Source: CAYXOX01 sp964466745 (GTDB taxonomy: Bacteria; Pseudomonadota; Alphaproteobacteria; Rhodobacterales; Rhodobacteraceae). From it: a DNA stretch of 52,960 nt. Location of the stretch: assembly GCA_964466745.1 (NCBI GenBank), contig CAYXOX010000006.1, forward strand, positions 1-52,960, given 5' to 3'. Positions 18,112 to 26,352 of the stretch are shown here, one piece after another. Both the position numbers and the translations under genes were made by a program. The notes beneath the pieces are model-generated. The model was not told the DNA's origin. It saw nothing but the letters and a program-made list of their open reading frames with translations, and did not search any database. Each line of letters opens with the position of its first letter. Position 1 is the first letter of the stretch.

Positions 18112-19137
18112 ATGAATACACGGGTCACATTGCAGGACGTTGCACGCGAAGCCGGCGTTTCGCCCGCCACCGTCGACCGGGTCATCAACAACCGCGAGGG
18201 TGTGCGCCAGCGCACCCGCGAGGTCGTGCTCGGCGCCGCCCAGCGGCTGGGCTATCTTGCGGAAAGCGAACCGGCCTTGCCGCGCCCGCTGGCGCCGGTG
18301 CAGGTCACCATCCTTCTGCCGGAAGGCACCAACACCTTCATTCGCATGCTGGCCGAGCAGTTGCGCACGCAGGCGCAGTCCCGCGAAGCGCTGGTGGCGC
18401 GGGTCCTGCTGATCGAGGCCTTCGATCCGCCGACGCTGGCCGAGCGCATTGCCGCCCTGCGCGGCCGGACCGATGCGGTGGGCCTCGTCGCGCTCGATCA
18501 TCCGCTGGTGCGCGAGGCGATCCGCGGCCTCGAGGCATCGGGCATTCCCGTGGTCACCATCGCGACCGACATTCTCAACGTGCCACGCGTGGCCTATGTG
18601 GGGGTCGACAACCGGCAGGCCGGCAGGCTTGCGGGCTACCTGCTCGGCCGTTTCCTCGGGCGCGGCTGCGGCGGAAAGGTCGCGCTCTTCGCCGGCTCGC
18701 TCGCCTACAGGGGCCACGAGGAGCGTGAGGCCGGCTTCCGCCATGCCCTGCGCGAGATGTTTCCCAACCTCGAGATCGTCGAGATGCTGGAGGTGCACGA
18801 CGATCGCGAGACAGCTCGCGTGGAAACGGCAGCGGTCCTCGAACGGCACCCCGATCTCGCGGCGATCTACAACAGCGGCGCCGGCATCACGGGGATCGCG
18901 GCGGCGCTGCGCGAAGCGGGCCGGGCCATGGATGTGGTCCTGATCGGCCACGAGGCGACGGAGGCGAACCGTGCCTTCGTGCTCGACGGCACCATCGACG
19001 CGGTGATCGACCAGAACCCCCGCGTCGAGGCACGCGAAACGCTCAACGCCCTCGCCGCCGCCGCGCGCGGCGAGGCTTACCAGGTGATCCAGCCGCGCAT
19101 TCAGGTGGCGTTCTGCGAGAATTTCCCTGACGAGTGA
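18112..19137 (+). CDS. LacI-family transcriptional regulator
   Basis: A protein of 341 residues. The LacI helix-turn-helix is at residues 5-30 (VTLQDVAREAGVSPATVDRV), followed by the hinge region and a periplasmic-binding-protein-like ligand domain (VAYVGVDNRQAGRLAGYLLGRFL). The variant ending ATVDRVIN is common in rhizobial and rhodobacterial LacI proteins sensing sugars or polyols. The ATG at 18112 is chosen because it gives the usual short N-terminus; an in-frame ATG at 18040 would add 24 unlikely residues. Divergent placement suggests that it controls the importer/catabolic operon in response to the substrate or an intermediate. Confidence 0.92.
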   Translation: MNTRVTLQDVAREAGVSPATVDRVINNREGVRQRTREVVLGAAQRLGYLAESEPALPRPLAPVQVTILLPEGTNTFIRMLAEQLRTQAQSREALVARVLLIEAFDPPTLAERIAALRGRTDAVGLVALDHPLVREAIRGLEASGIPVVTIATDILNVPRVAYVGVDNRQAGRLAGYLLGRFLGRGCGGKVALFAGSLAYRGHEEREAGFRHALREMFPNLEIVEMLEVHDDRETARVETAAVLERHPDLAAIYNSGAGITGIAAALREAGRAMDVVLIGHEATEANRAFVLDGTIDAVIDQNPRVEARETLNALAAAARGEAYQVIQPRIQVAFCENFPDE

Positions 19138-19245
19138 GGCACGAAGGTGCGGCAAGGCGGCCCCCGGGCCGGCACTCCGGCAGCCCGTGAACGTAGCGTC
19201 CGGGGCCGGCGGCGGTGCCCTGTTCCAGCCCCGCGCGCGGACCCG

Positions 19246-21000
19246 TCACATGCCGAGCAGCAGCAACAGCGGCAGCCCGGCCAGCAACGCCGCGAGCAAG
19301 CCGAAGCCCAGCATGTCGCCCATGTCGTCGTCGCCGTCGCTGCCGGGCGAGTCCGGAGCGTCGCTGCCCGGCTCTTCGGGCGGCGGGGTGTCGGGCTGGA
19401 AGATGGGGATGTCGAGGCCCCCGTCGCCCGCGTCCACCCCATCGCCCGGATCCCCGAGGTCGGAGTCATCGGAGGCACCCTGCGCAAGGGCCGCCTGCAT
19501 TTCCGGCGTGAAGTCGGGCTCGCTCAGCACGACCTCGAGGATCTCCCGCGCATCGAGGCTGACATCGAGGGTCGCACCTTCGAGGAAGTCTGCCGGATCG
19601 AGCTCTTCCACCACCGGGCGGGCGTTGGCCTCTCCCGGGTTCACGCCGTTCTCGACGCCGAGCACCCTCAGCGCCGCGCCATCGTAGCCGTTCACCAGCG
19701 CCTCGAACCCGATGTCGCCGGAGAATCCACCCTCATCGGTGGACACGAAATAGAGCACCAGCTTCTCGTTGGAGGCGAAGGCGTGGGCATCGAGCCCGCC
19801 CTGCGAAAGCTCGGTTTCGCCGCCCCGCGCGCCCTCGAGCTCTATCGGCCGGGTGCCCGGAAGGCTCTCGGACATCATGCGGAACATCTCGCCGGGCACC
19901 TTGAGCGCGGGGTCGCCCTCGTCGCGCGCCAGCGAGGAGGCAGTGTTCTGCTGAAGCGGCCAGACATGGGCCGCGTCCACCCCGTATTCCGCGAAGACCT
20001 CAACGATATTGAGCATCTCGTGGGCCTGCACGAGCCCGTAGTCCTGGCGCGCGTCCAGCGCTGTGGTGTTCTTCTGGTTCCACTCGGTCACCACGAGATC
20101 GAGCTCGCCGAAGGTTTCGGCCTCCCAGCTCTGCTCGATGATCCGGAAGGGGAAGTCGCGCGAGTTGTCCGTCTGCGTGCTGTAGAGATGCACGACCAGA
20201 CCATCGATCGCGGCGATTTCCTCGGGGTCGAGCTCGGCCTGGATCAGTTCGTTGGCAACGTAGGCCCAGGCCACGGAGCCATTCGGATAGAGCGCCTCGT
20301 CTCCCAGTTCGATCCCGTAGTCCTGCTCCAGTGCGGCAAGCTGGGAAGCGCCATCGGGCAGGTCGGCATATTTGTCGCTCAGATTCGCGGAGCCGAAGTT
20401 GTGCCCGTCCTGGATCAGGATTCGCGTATCGGCGAATTGCTCGGCGTTCGGATGCGCGTCGAGCTCCTCGCGCAGCAGGAGCGCCCGCTCCCCCGCGACG
20501 CGCCCGTACTCCACGCTCGTCATCTCGCCCGAACCCCAGTACTCGTTGCCGATCTCGAAGGCATCGATCCGGGGGCTTCCGTAGACACCGTCCAGCGTGT
20601 CGCGGATGAACCCGCGCAGCTCCTCGACATCGGTGATCGGAAACCGGTCGCCGTTGGCGTCGCGCCCGCTCGAAAGGCAGGCGCATGTCGGCACCACGAT
20701 GGTCACACCGATGTCGTTGGCCTCCGCGTAGGCCATGAATTCGCTGAAGGGCAGAAGCTCCACCACCTCGCCCCGCTCGGGGTCGAAACGCTCCGTCGCA
20801 TCGGGGTTGCCGATATCGAAGAGGCGCTCGGTGATCGCGCCGCCCGGGTAGCGGATCTGGTCGATCGCCAGAAGCTCGACCTTGTCGTCGAAGGTGCCGT
20901 CAGCGCCCAGCTGGTCGCGGTCGAAGAGGATGTTGGAGCCGAACACGGCGTCGCTGTAGGCGGTGCCGAAGACGGAGTCCGGACGGAGCTGGATCGTCAT
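19246..21000 (-). CDS. putative clan-A glycoside hydrolase with C-terminal membrane tail
   Basis: A protein of 584 residues. Residues 1-400 look like a TIM-barrel glycosidase of the GH5/GH39/GH51 type: IRYPGGA at 49-55, acid/base candidate Glu153 in EIGNEYW, and nucleophile candidate Glu306 in VVTEWN. A beta-rich domain follows, then a Pro/Asp/Gly/Ser-rich acidic linker (about 510-560) and a final hydrophobic segment of about 20 residues ending almost at the C-terminus. No N-terminal signal peptide is visible. The ATG at 21000 has GGGAGGG seven bases upstream. The substrate is unknown; an extracellular glycan is likely. It is convergent with the LacI gene and not clearly part of its regulon. 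Confidence 0.72.
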   Translation of the reverse strand: MTIQLRPDSVFGTAYSDAVFGSNILFDRDQLGADGTFDDKVELLAIDQIRYPGGAITERLFDIGNPDATERFDPERGEVVELLPFSEFMAYAEANDIGVTIVVPTCACLSSGRDANGDRFPITDVEELRGFIRDTLDGVYGSPRIDAFEIGNEYWGSGEMTSVEYGRVAGERALLLREELDAHPNAEQFADTRILIQDGHNFGSANLSDKYADLPDGASQLAALEQDYGIELGDEALYPNGSVAWAYVANELIQAELDPEEIAAIDGLVVHLYSTQTDNSRDFPFRIIEQSWEAETFGELDLVVTEWNQKNTTALDARQDYGLVQAHEMLNIVEVFAEYGVDAAHVWPLQQNTASSLARDEGDPALKVPGEMFRMMSESLPGTRPIELEGARGGETELSQGGLDAHAFASNEKLVLYFVSTDEGGFSGDIGFEALVNGYDGAALRVLGVENGVNPGEANARPVVEELDPADFLEGATLDVSLDAREILEVVLSEPDFTPEMQAALAQGASDDSDLGDPGDGVDAGDGGLDIPIFQPDTPPPEEPGSDAPDSPGSDGDDDMGDMLGFGLLAALLAGLPLLLLLGM

Positions 21001-21822
21001 GGTTACCCTCCCTGGCCGCCAGGCCCGACTGTGCCGGAAGGGAGAGGCGGAATTGCAGGCACGAGGGCGGAACGGACGCTCCGCCGCTTTGCTGCTCGAG
21101 ATTTAGTATACAATCTTGGCAAATTGGCTTTCCAGCCTGATAACGCTAACCATCGCTTAATGTTATTCGCTGTGGCCATCAGCGCGTCGATTACCCCGGC
21201 TGGCAGCATCAACCCGCAAGGAAAGGCCTGATCGTTTCCCGTTTTGCACCAGACCGCCGGGTCAGCGACTGCCCCGCCGACCCATGCGGACGCCCCGGCG
21301 AACGCGGACCGGAAACACCGTGACGCCCGCACGCCGAACCGAGGGCCCGAAACGGCGCTCGCCGCGCCGTGCAGTCGAGGGTGATCGATCCTGAACGTGA
21401 CCATCTCGTCGCCTTCCTCAGAGCCCGTCGTGCCCCTGCGCGCGTTCAATCCGGCCGAAACCGGCAAGGCCGAAGGTGGGAGCCTGGATTTTTAGCGCTC
21501 ACAGTTGTTAATCCAGATGATTACTTTGCCCTCTCGAATTCCATTTGCAACTCTAACGTGTTTAGGCTTACTTGGCATCACGCTAAAGTTACTATTCTTC
21601 GTGACTTTGGTGCGGGATCATGCACTTTCTACTGGTTGGGCTCGGGCCCGGTCGCACAGACCGGGCGCGACGCTCGGCCGAGAAGAAGCCGGCAGTTTAG
21701 AGCCCGGGTGACGTTTGCCTGCATGGCTCCTCGCGCGACAGGCTCCGGGAACGCCCGCGGGAGCCCTGAAACCTCCCCAATCGTTTGAACGGGCCACTCG
21801 GCGATCTACCTCGAACCGGGTG
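21001..21822. promoter_or_regulatory. long divergent intergenic region before opgG
   Basis: These 822 bases have no convincing gene. Two AT-rich islands stand out. One, near 21098-21180, holds TATACT on the minus strand (21110-21105), a candidate -10 for the glycosidase gene with no good -35. The other, near 21490-21610, includes TTGGCA (21572-21577), 15 bases, then TATTCT (21593-21598) on the plus strand, a sub-optimally spaced promoter candidate for opgG. Short open frames here lack coding character. Confidence 0.4.
21646..21666 (+). promoter_or_regulatory. perfect hairpin in the opgG leader
   Basis: GCCCGGTC (21646-21653), loop GCACA, GACCGGGC (21659-21666) form an eight-pair stem with no mismatch. 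It lies about 50 bases after the candidate promoter and 156 bases before the opgG start. No U-tract follows, so it is not a standard terminator. It could be a leader structure affecting stability or translation. Confidence 0.4.
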
Positions 21823-23391
21823 ATGCCGAACGAGGATCCATCAACGGCAAGGGGCGGGAACGGGGCCGCCACACTGACCCGGCGCGGCGCGCTCGTGCTT
21901 GGCCTTGGCGCCGCCATGGCCGGTGCCGCGCCGGCGCTGCGGCCGGCAGGCGCACAGACGGCGCCCGCGGCGTTCGACTTCGAGTGGCTGGCCCGCGAGG
22001 CCCGCACCCGGGCAGCCGCGCCGTTCGTGCCCCCGGCACCGGTGGCCGGCCCCCTGCCCGAGGGATACGACGCCCACCGCGCCGTACGCGTGCGCGCGGC
22101 GCGTGCCCGCTGGCGGGCGGAGGGCGCCCCGATGCGCGTGCTGCCCCACCCGGCCGGCTGGCTCTTCCGCACCACCGTGGATCTGCACGACGTGAGCGAC
22201 GGCAGCATCCGGCCGATGACCTTCTCGCCGGAAGACTTCGAGGGCATGCCCGAGGGAGACTTTCCAGGCGTCGCCGGCTTCCGGCTCACCGCGCCCCTCA
22301 ACCGGCCCGACCGGTGGGACGAGGTGGCAAGCTTCCTCGGGGCCAGCTACTTCCGCGCGCTCGGCCGCGGCAGCGCCTACGGCCTCAGCGCACGCGGCAT
22401 CTCGATCGACACCGGCACCGGCCGCGCCGAGGAGTTTCCCGCCTTCCGCGCCTTCTGGCTCGATCGCCGCGCGCCGGAAGGCGGCGCCACCGTCTCTGCG
22501 CTGCTCGACGGCCCCAGCGTTGCGGGCGCCTACCGCATGGAGATCCGCCCCGGCGCCGAAACCACGGTGGACGTCACGGCGCGGCTCTTCTTCCGCGCCG
22601 ATGTGGGCCAGCTCGGCCTCGCGCCGCTGACCTCGATGTTCTACTTCTCGCCCGCGGGCCCCGGCCGGATGGACGACTACCGCCCCGCCGTCCATGACAG
22701 CGAGGGCCTCCGCATCGAGCGGCGCGACGGAGACGTGCTCTGGCGCCAGCTCAACAACCCCGCGCGCCTCGCCAACTCCTGGTTCGCCGAGAACGGGCCT
22801 CTCGCCTTTGGCCTCTACCAGCGCAACCGGGGCATGGACCGCTTCGAGGATCCCGAGGCGCGCTACCACCGCCGCCCCTCGCTGCGGGTCGAGCCGCGGG
22901 GCAACTGGGGGCCGGGCCACGTCCGGCTCGTGGAGATCCCCACCGATGTCGAGGCCCACGACAACATCGCCGCCTTCTGGACACCCGCCGCGGAGATCCG
23001 CGCGGGAGACAGCCTAGAGATCGGCTACCGCCTCTCCTGGGGCGATCTGCCGCCCGAAACCGACGGCCGCCTCGCCATCGTGGCGCAGACGCGCAGCGGC
23101 CTCGGCGGGGTCGCCGGCGTGCCGCCGGAGCCCGGAACCCGCAAGTTCGCGGTCGATTTCGAGGGGGGGCCACTCGCCCGCCTCGGCGCCGGGGCCGGGC
23201 TTTCCCCCGTCGTGACGGTGGCCGGCGGCCAGCTCGTGCGCCACCATCTCGACAGGCTCGAAAGCGGCCGCTGGCGGCTGGTGATGGACGTTGCGGCGGC
23301 CCCGGGCGACGTCGTGGAGCTGACGGCCCACCTCGCCGGATACGGGCGCAAGCTCACCGAAACCTGGCTGAACCAGTGGGTGGTGGCGTGA
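21823..23391 (+). CDS. opgG: periplasmic glucan biosynthesis protein OpgG (MdoG)
   Basis: A protein of 522 residues, close to the 511 of E. coli OpgG. It has a twin-arginine signal (TRRGALVLGLGAAMAGA, ending PAGAQ) and the OpgG domain pattern: FDFEWLAREAR, the FLGASYFRALG block, GISIDTG, LTSMFYFSP and WGPGHVRLVEIPTD. It acts in the periplasm in backbone formation or branching of osmoregulated periplasmic glucans. The ATG at 21823 leaves a short N-region before the signal; earlier in-frame codons give an unlikely extension. Its stop overlaps the opgI GTG start. The opgG-opgI-opgH order is that described for Rhodobacter sphaeroides. Confidence 0.93.
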   Translation: MPNEDPSTARGGNGAATLTRRGALVLGLGAAMAGAAPALRPAGAQTAPAAFDFEWLAREARTRAAAPFVPPAPVAGPLPEGYDAHRAVRVRAARARWRAEGAPMRVLPHPAGWLFRTTVDLHDVSDGSIRPMTFSPEDFEGMPEGDFPGVAGFRLTAPLNRPDRWDEVASFLGASYFRALGRGSAYGLSARGISIDTGTGRAEEFPAFRAFWLDRRAPEGGATVSALLDGPSVAGAYRMEIRPGAETTVDVTARLFFRADVGQLGLAPLTSMFYFSPAGPGRMDDYRPAVHDSEGLRIERRDGDVLWRQLNNPARLANSWFAENGPLAFGLYQRNRGMDRFEDPEARYHRRPSLRVEPRGNWGPGHVRLVEIPTDVEAHDNIAAFWTPAAEIRAGDSLEIGYRLSWGDLPPETDGRLAIVAQTRSGLGGVAGVPPEPGTRKFAVDFEGGPLARLGAGAGLSPVVTVAGGQLVRHHLDRLESGRWRLVMDVAAAPGDVVELTAHLAGYGRKLTETWLNQWVVA

Positions 23392-23657
23392 CCGAAGCCG
23401 ATGGCACGCGCGGCCCGGCACAGGCCGAGGCGAGCCCTTCCGAGCCCGGGCCCGAGGCACGGACCGCGCCGCCACCCGAAAGCGGGGCAAGCCAGCTGGC
23501 GCGAGCCGCACAACCGACCGGCGTGCAGCTCGCCCCGGCACTGCAGCCACCCCCGCCTGCCCCGCTGGCGATGCCCGAGCATCGCCTTGTCGCGTCGCCG
23601 CGGCGCCCGGTGCTGACGCGGCTCTGGGCGCGGCTCCTGCGCATTGCGAGGCCCTGA
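23388..23657 (+). CDS. opgI: small protein OpgI, equivalent to the OpgH N-terminal region
   Basis: A protein of 89 residues. A GTG at 23388 overlaps the opgG stop (GTGA), and the stop is one base before the opgH ATG, so it is tightly coupled on both sides. The first 60 residues are Ala/Pro/Glu-rich and unstructured. The end, MPEHRL...SPRRPVLTRLWARLLR, resembles the cytosolic pre-membrane segment of E. coli OpgH (MPEAKR...GRFWDRLRGR). The downstream OpgH lacks that region, so the gene appears to be a split-off N-terminus. The name follows the R. sphaeroides opgGIH operon. Confidence 0.75.
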   Translation: MTEADGTRGPAQAEASPSEPGPEARTAPPPESGASQLARAAQPTGVQLAPALQPPPPAPLAMPEHRLVASPRRPVLTRLWARLLRIARP

Positions 23658-23658
23658 G

Positions 23659-25305
23659 ATGCGCGGCGTCGCCCTCCGGCGGGCAGGTGTCGGCGTGGTT
23701 TGCCTCGCGGTCGCCTCCGGGCTGGCCTATGCCTTTCTCGGCACTCTTCCGCGCGTCGCCGGCATCGATATCCTGCGCGCCGCGCTGGTGTTCGCCAGCG
23801 GCGCCTGGCTCGCCTGGGGATGCGCCCTCGCCCTGCTCGGCCTCGGCTGGTCGCCGCCTGCTCCTCCGCGCGGCGCGCCCGCTGGCCGGACGGCGATCCT
23901 GATGCCGATCTGCAACGAGGATGCCGCCGCGACCGTAGCGCGCATCGGCGCCGTCCGCGCCTCGCTGGAGGCCTCCGGTCACGCGCATCTCTTCGAGTTC
24001 GCGGTTCTCTCCGACAGCAGGCCGGAGGTGGCACGGGAGGAGCGGCGGCGCCTCGAAGCGTTGCTGGCCCTCGCCCCCGGCGCTCCGCTCCACTACCGCC
24101 GCCGGGCCGACAGAAGCGGGCGCAAGGCCGGCAACATCGCGGAGTTCCTGCGCACGGCAGGCGGACGCTTCCGCTACGCGGTGGTGCTCGACGCCGACAG
24201 CCTCGTCGAGGGCGACACGCTGGTGGAAATGGTGCGGCGCATGGAGGGCGACCCGGGCCTCGGGCTGTTGCAGACGGTTCCGCTCGTGCTGGGGGCGCGC
24301 ACCCGGTTCGGCCGGGTCATGCAGTTCGCCTCGCACCTGACCGCGCCGTTGCAGGCCCGCGGGCTCGCCGCACTGCAAGGGCGCGAGGGCCCCTACTGGG
24401 GCCACAACGCCATCTTCCGCGTGGCCCCGTTCGCCGCCCATTGCGGCCTTGCGCCCCTGCCGGGAACCCCGCCGCTGGGCGGCGATATACTGAGCCACGA
24501 CTACGTGGAGGGGGCCCTGCTCGCCCGGGCCGGCTGGCGGGTCCGGCTCGACCCGGACCTCGCAGGCTCCTTCGAGGAAGCCCCGCAGGACATCGTGGAG
24601 CACGCCCGCCGCGACCGGCGCTGGTGCCAGGGCAACCTCCAGCACGGCCGGCTCATCGGGCTCGCCGGCCTTGGCGGCTGGAGCCGCCTCAGTTTCGTCC
24701 TCAACCTTTGCGCCTATGCCATGGCTCCCGCCTGGGCCCTCTTTCTTCTGGCGAGCCTCCTGCGCCCGCTGGCAACCGGAACCGAGCCGCATGCCGCCTT
24801 CCCGACCGGATTCGAGGGGCTGGTCTTCGCCGTGATCTGCCTGCTCGTGCTGCCCCGCCTCGCCGCGCTCGCGCACGAGCTCGCGCGCCCGGGCCGCGTG
24901 CCCCGCGCGAGGCTTCTGGCGGGCGCGCTGGCGGAGCTGGCGTTCTCGGCGCTGCTGGCGCCCATTCTCCTGGCCTACCAGATCCGCGCGGTGCTGGAGG
25001 TCCTGCGCGGGCGCGACGCGGGCTGGCCGGCCAGCCACCGAGACGGGCGCCCGCTCACCCTCGCCGAGGCCTGGGAGGCCACGGGCTGGGTCACCACCCT
25101 CGGCCTTGCGGGCCTCGCGCTGACGGTCGCGGCGGCGCTCGGCTCGCTCTATTTCGTGCTGCCGGTATTCCTGCCGATGCTTTTCGCGCCGGTGCTGGCA
25201 GCGTGGTCGTCGCGCGGGCCGGCCGCCGGCGGCCTGCTCGGCGTCGGCTCGGAACGCGGCGTGCCGGAGGTGGCGAGGCTCAGGGACGATCTGCCGTCCG
25301 CCTGA
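23659..25305 (+). CDS. opgH: glucan glucosyltransferase OpgH (MdoH), short form
   Basis: A protein of 548 residues against about 850 in E. coli. It has two N-terminal membrane helices (10-28, 38-62), then the GT2 catalytic domain: ILMPICNED (80-88), the metal motif DADS (178-181), HDYVE (280-284) and RRWCQGN (320-326), followed by several C-terminal helices. It polymerises glucose from UDP-glucose into the linear glucan backbone and exports it across the inner membrane. The long cytosolic N-region of the E. coli enzyme is absent and seems to be encoded by opgI. The start ATG at 23659 follows the opgI stop by one base. The last 157 bases overlap a convergent gene. Confidence 0.94.
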   Translation: MRGVALRRAGVGVVCLAVASGLAYAFLGTLPRVAGIDILRAALVFASGAWLAWGCALALLGLGWSPPAPPRGAPAGRTAILMPICNEDAAATVARIGAVRASLEASGHAHLFEFAVLSDSRPEVAREERRRLEALLALAPGAPLHYRRRADRSGRKAGNIAEFLRTAGGRFRYAVVLDADSLVEGDTLVEMVRRMEGDPGLGLLQTVPLVLGARTRFGRVMQFASHLTAPLQARGLAALQGREGPYWGHNAIFRVAPFAAHCGLAPLPGTPPLGGDILSHDYVEGALLARAGWRVRLDPDLAGSFEEAPQDIVEHARRDRRWCQGNLQHGRLIGLAGLGGWSRLSFVLNLCAYAMAPAWALFLLASLLRPLATGTEPHAAFPTGFEGLVFAVICLLVLPRLAALAHELARPGRVPRARLLAGALAELAFSALLAPILLAYQIRAVLEVLRGRDAGWPASHRDGRPLTLAEAWEATGWVTTLGLAGLALTVAAALGSLYFVLPVFLPMLFAPVLAAWSSRGPAAGGLLGVGSERGVPEVARLRDDLPSA

Positions 25306-26231
25306 GAGGGTGCGAGCAAGCCCAGCGCGCCGGGCAGGGAGGCAACGAGGATCACGAGCCCGAAGGCGATCGAGGCGGCCACCCCCGCCTCGGGGGCGGC
25401 ACCGACGAGCGGCCAGAGCGCCGCCGCGGCGCCCTCGCGCACCCCCCAGCCCGCCACGGAAACCGGCAGCACCATCGCCACCAGCACCAGCGGCACGACG
25501 GTGACGATCGCCAGCATGCCCAGCTCGGTTCCAGTGGCCGCGGCGCACAGCGCGAAGCCGCCGAGGTTGCACACCACGATGCACAGGCTCAGGATCGCCT
25601 GCCCCGGCCAGGCCTCGCGGGCGAGCACGGAGGCCCGCACCGCCTCGACGAGCCCGGCCGACGCCCGCCCGAACCGCCCGCGCAGGCGCGCGGCGAGAAC
25701 GGCCGCCGCCGCAATGACCGCAAGGGCGCCCGCCACCGCCACCACACCGGCCACCCAGCCGGGCCACGCCATCGGCTCGCCGCCCAGCGAGGCCAGCGCC
25801 AGCCCGGCGCCCAAGACGGCGAAAAGCGTTACCTGGCCCACCAGCCGCTCGATGACCACCGCCTGCGAAGCCCGCAGGAGCCCCGCCTCCCCGCGCATCC
25901 GCACCGCGCGGCCGACATCGCCGAGCACCCCGGCGGGCAGCGTCATGTTCAGGAACTGGGAGAGGAAATACTCCCCAAGCGCCCGCGCGTCGCCGATCGG
26001 CTGGCCGAGCCGCCGCGCGATACGGGCCCAGCGCAGGGCCGAGAGCGCGTTCTGGCAGGCCAGCGCGGCAAGCGCGGCGAAGAGAAGCGCCGGTTCGGCC
26101 GAGGCGAGCAGCGCACCGACGGCCGCCATGTCCAGCGCGAACCAGAGCAGGGCAAGCGCTGCCAGCGGCACGGCAAACCGCAGCACGGCCCGCGCCCGCC
26201 GCGCGCCTCTTGCGTCGTTCAGCTGCCGCAC
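25149..26231 (-). CDS. lysylphosphatidylglycerol synthase TM-domain family protein
   Basis: A membrane protein of about 360 residues with seven to eight hydrophobic segments. The family pattern is present: YFLSQFLNMTLPAGVLGDVGRAVR (residues about 88-111), VVIERLVGQ, and PVSVAGWGVREGAAAAL. It lacks the C-terminal synthetase domain, so it is a stand-alone transporter or flippase-like member (UPF0104/YbhN type). The start is uncertain: a GTG at 26231 follows a run of seven G's by four bases, with no nearby in-frame ATG. The last 52 codons run antisense into the opgH 3' end, and this Ser/Pro-rich tail is not typical of the family. Confidence 0.8.
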   Translation of the reverse strand: MRQLNDARGARRARAVLRFAVPLAALALLWFALDMAAVGALLASAEPALLFAALAALACQNALSALRWARIARRLGQPIGDARALGEYFLSQFLNMTLPAGVLGDVGRAVRMRGEAGLLRASQAVVIERLVGQVTLFAVLGAGLALASLGGEPMAWPGWVAGVVAVAGALAVIAAAAVLAARLRGRFGRASAGLVEAVRASVLAREAWPGQAILSLCIVVCNLGGFALCAAATGTELGMLAIVTVVPLVLVAMVLPVSVAGWGVREGAAAALWPLVGAAPEAGVAASIAFGLVILVASLPGALGLLAPSQADGRSSLSLATSGTPRSEPTPSRPPAAGPRDDHAASTGAKSIGRNTGSTK

Positions 26232-26352
26232 TGCGCCCCCCCAAAGGAATCGCCCCCGCACCGGCAATGCCGCCAACCGCGGCAACTGGACCGGCGCTGA
26301 CAATCCCCTACCCTTCCCGCGGGCCGAAGGTGACGCGCGGGAGGGCAGCGAG

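Noticed and set aside
14288..18121. A minus-strand frame open across four genes, suggesting a giant protein.
   Set aside because: Only its last part (from 15217) is a protein-like permease; the rest is antiphase to the binding-protein and permease genes.
21003..21467. Possible 154-residue minus-strand gene between the glycosidase and opgG.
   Set aside because: No ribosome site, no recognisable domain, and it overlaps AT-rich promoter-like sequence.
21505..21711. Possible 68-residue plus-strand membrane peptide.
   Set aside because: The hydrophobic run comes from an AT-rich leader; no ribosome site and no sign of coding character after it.
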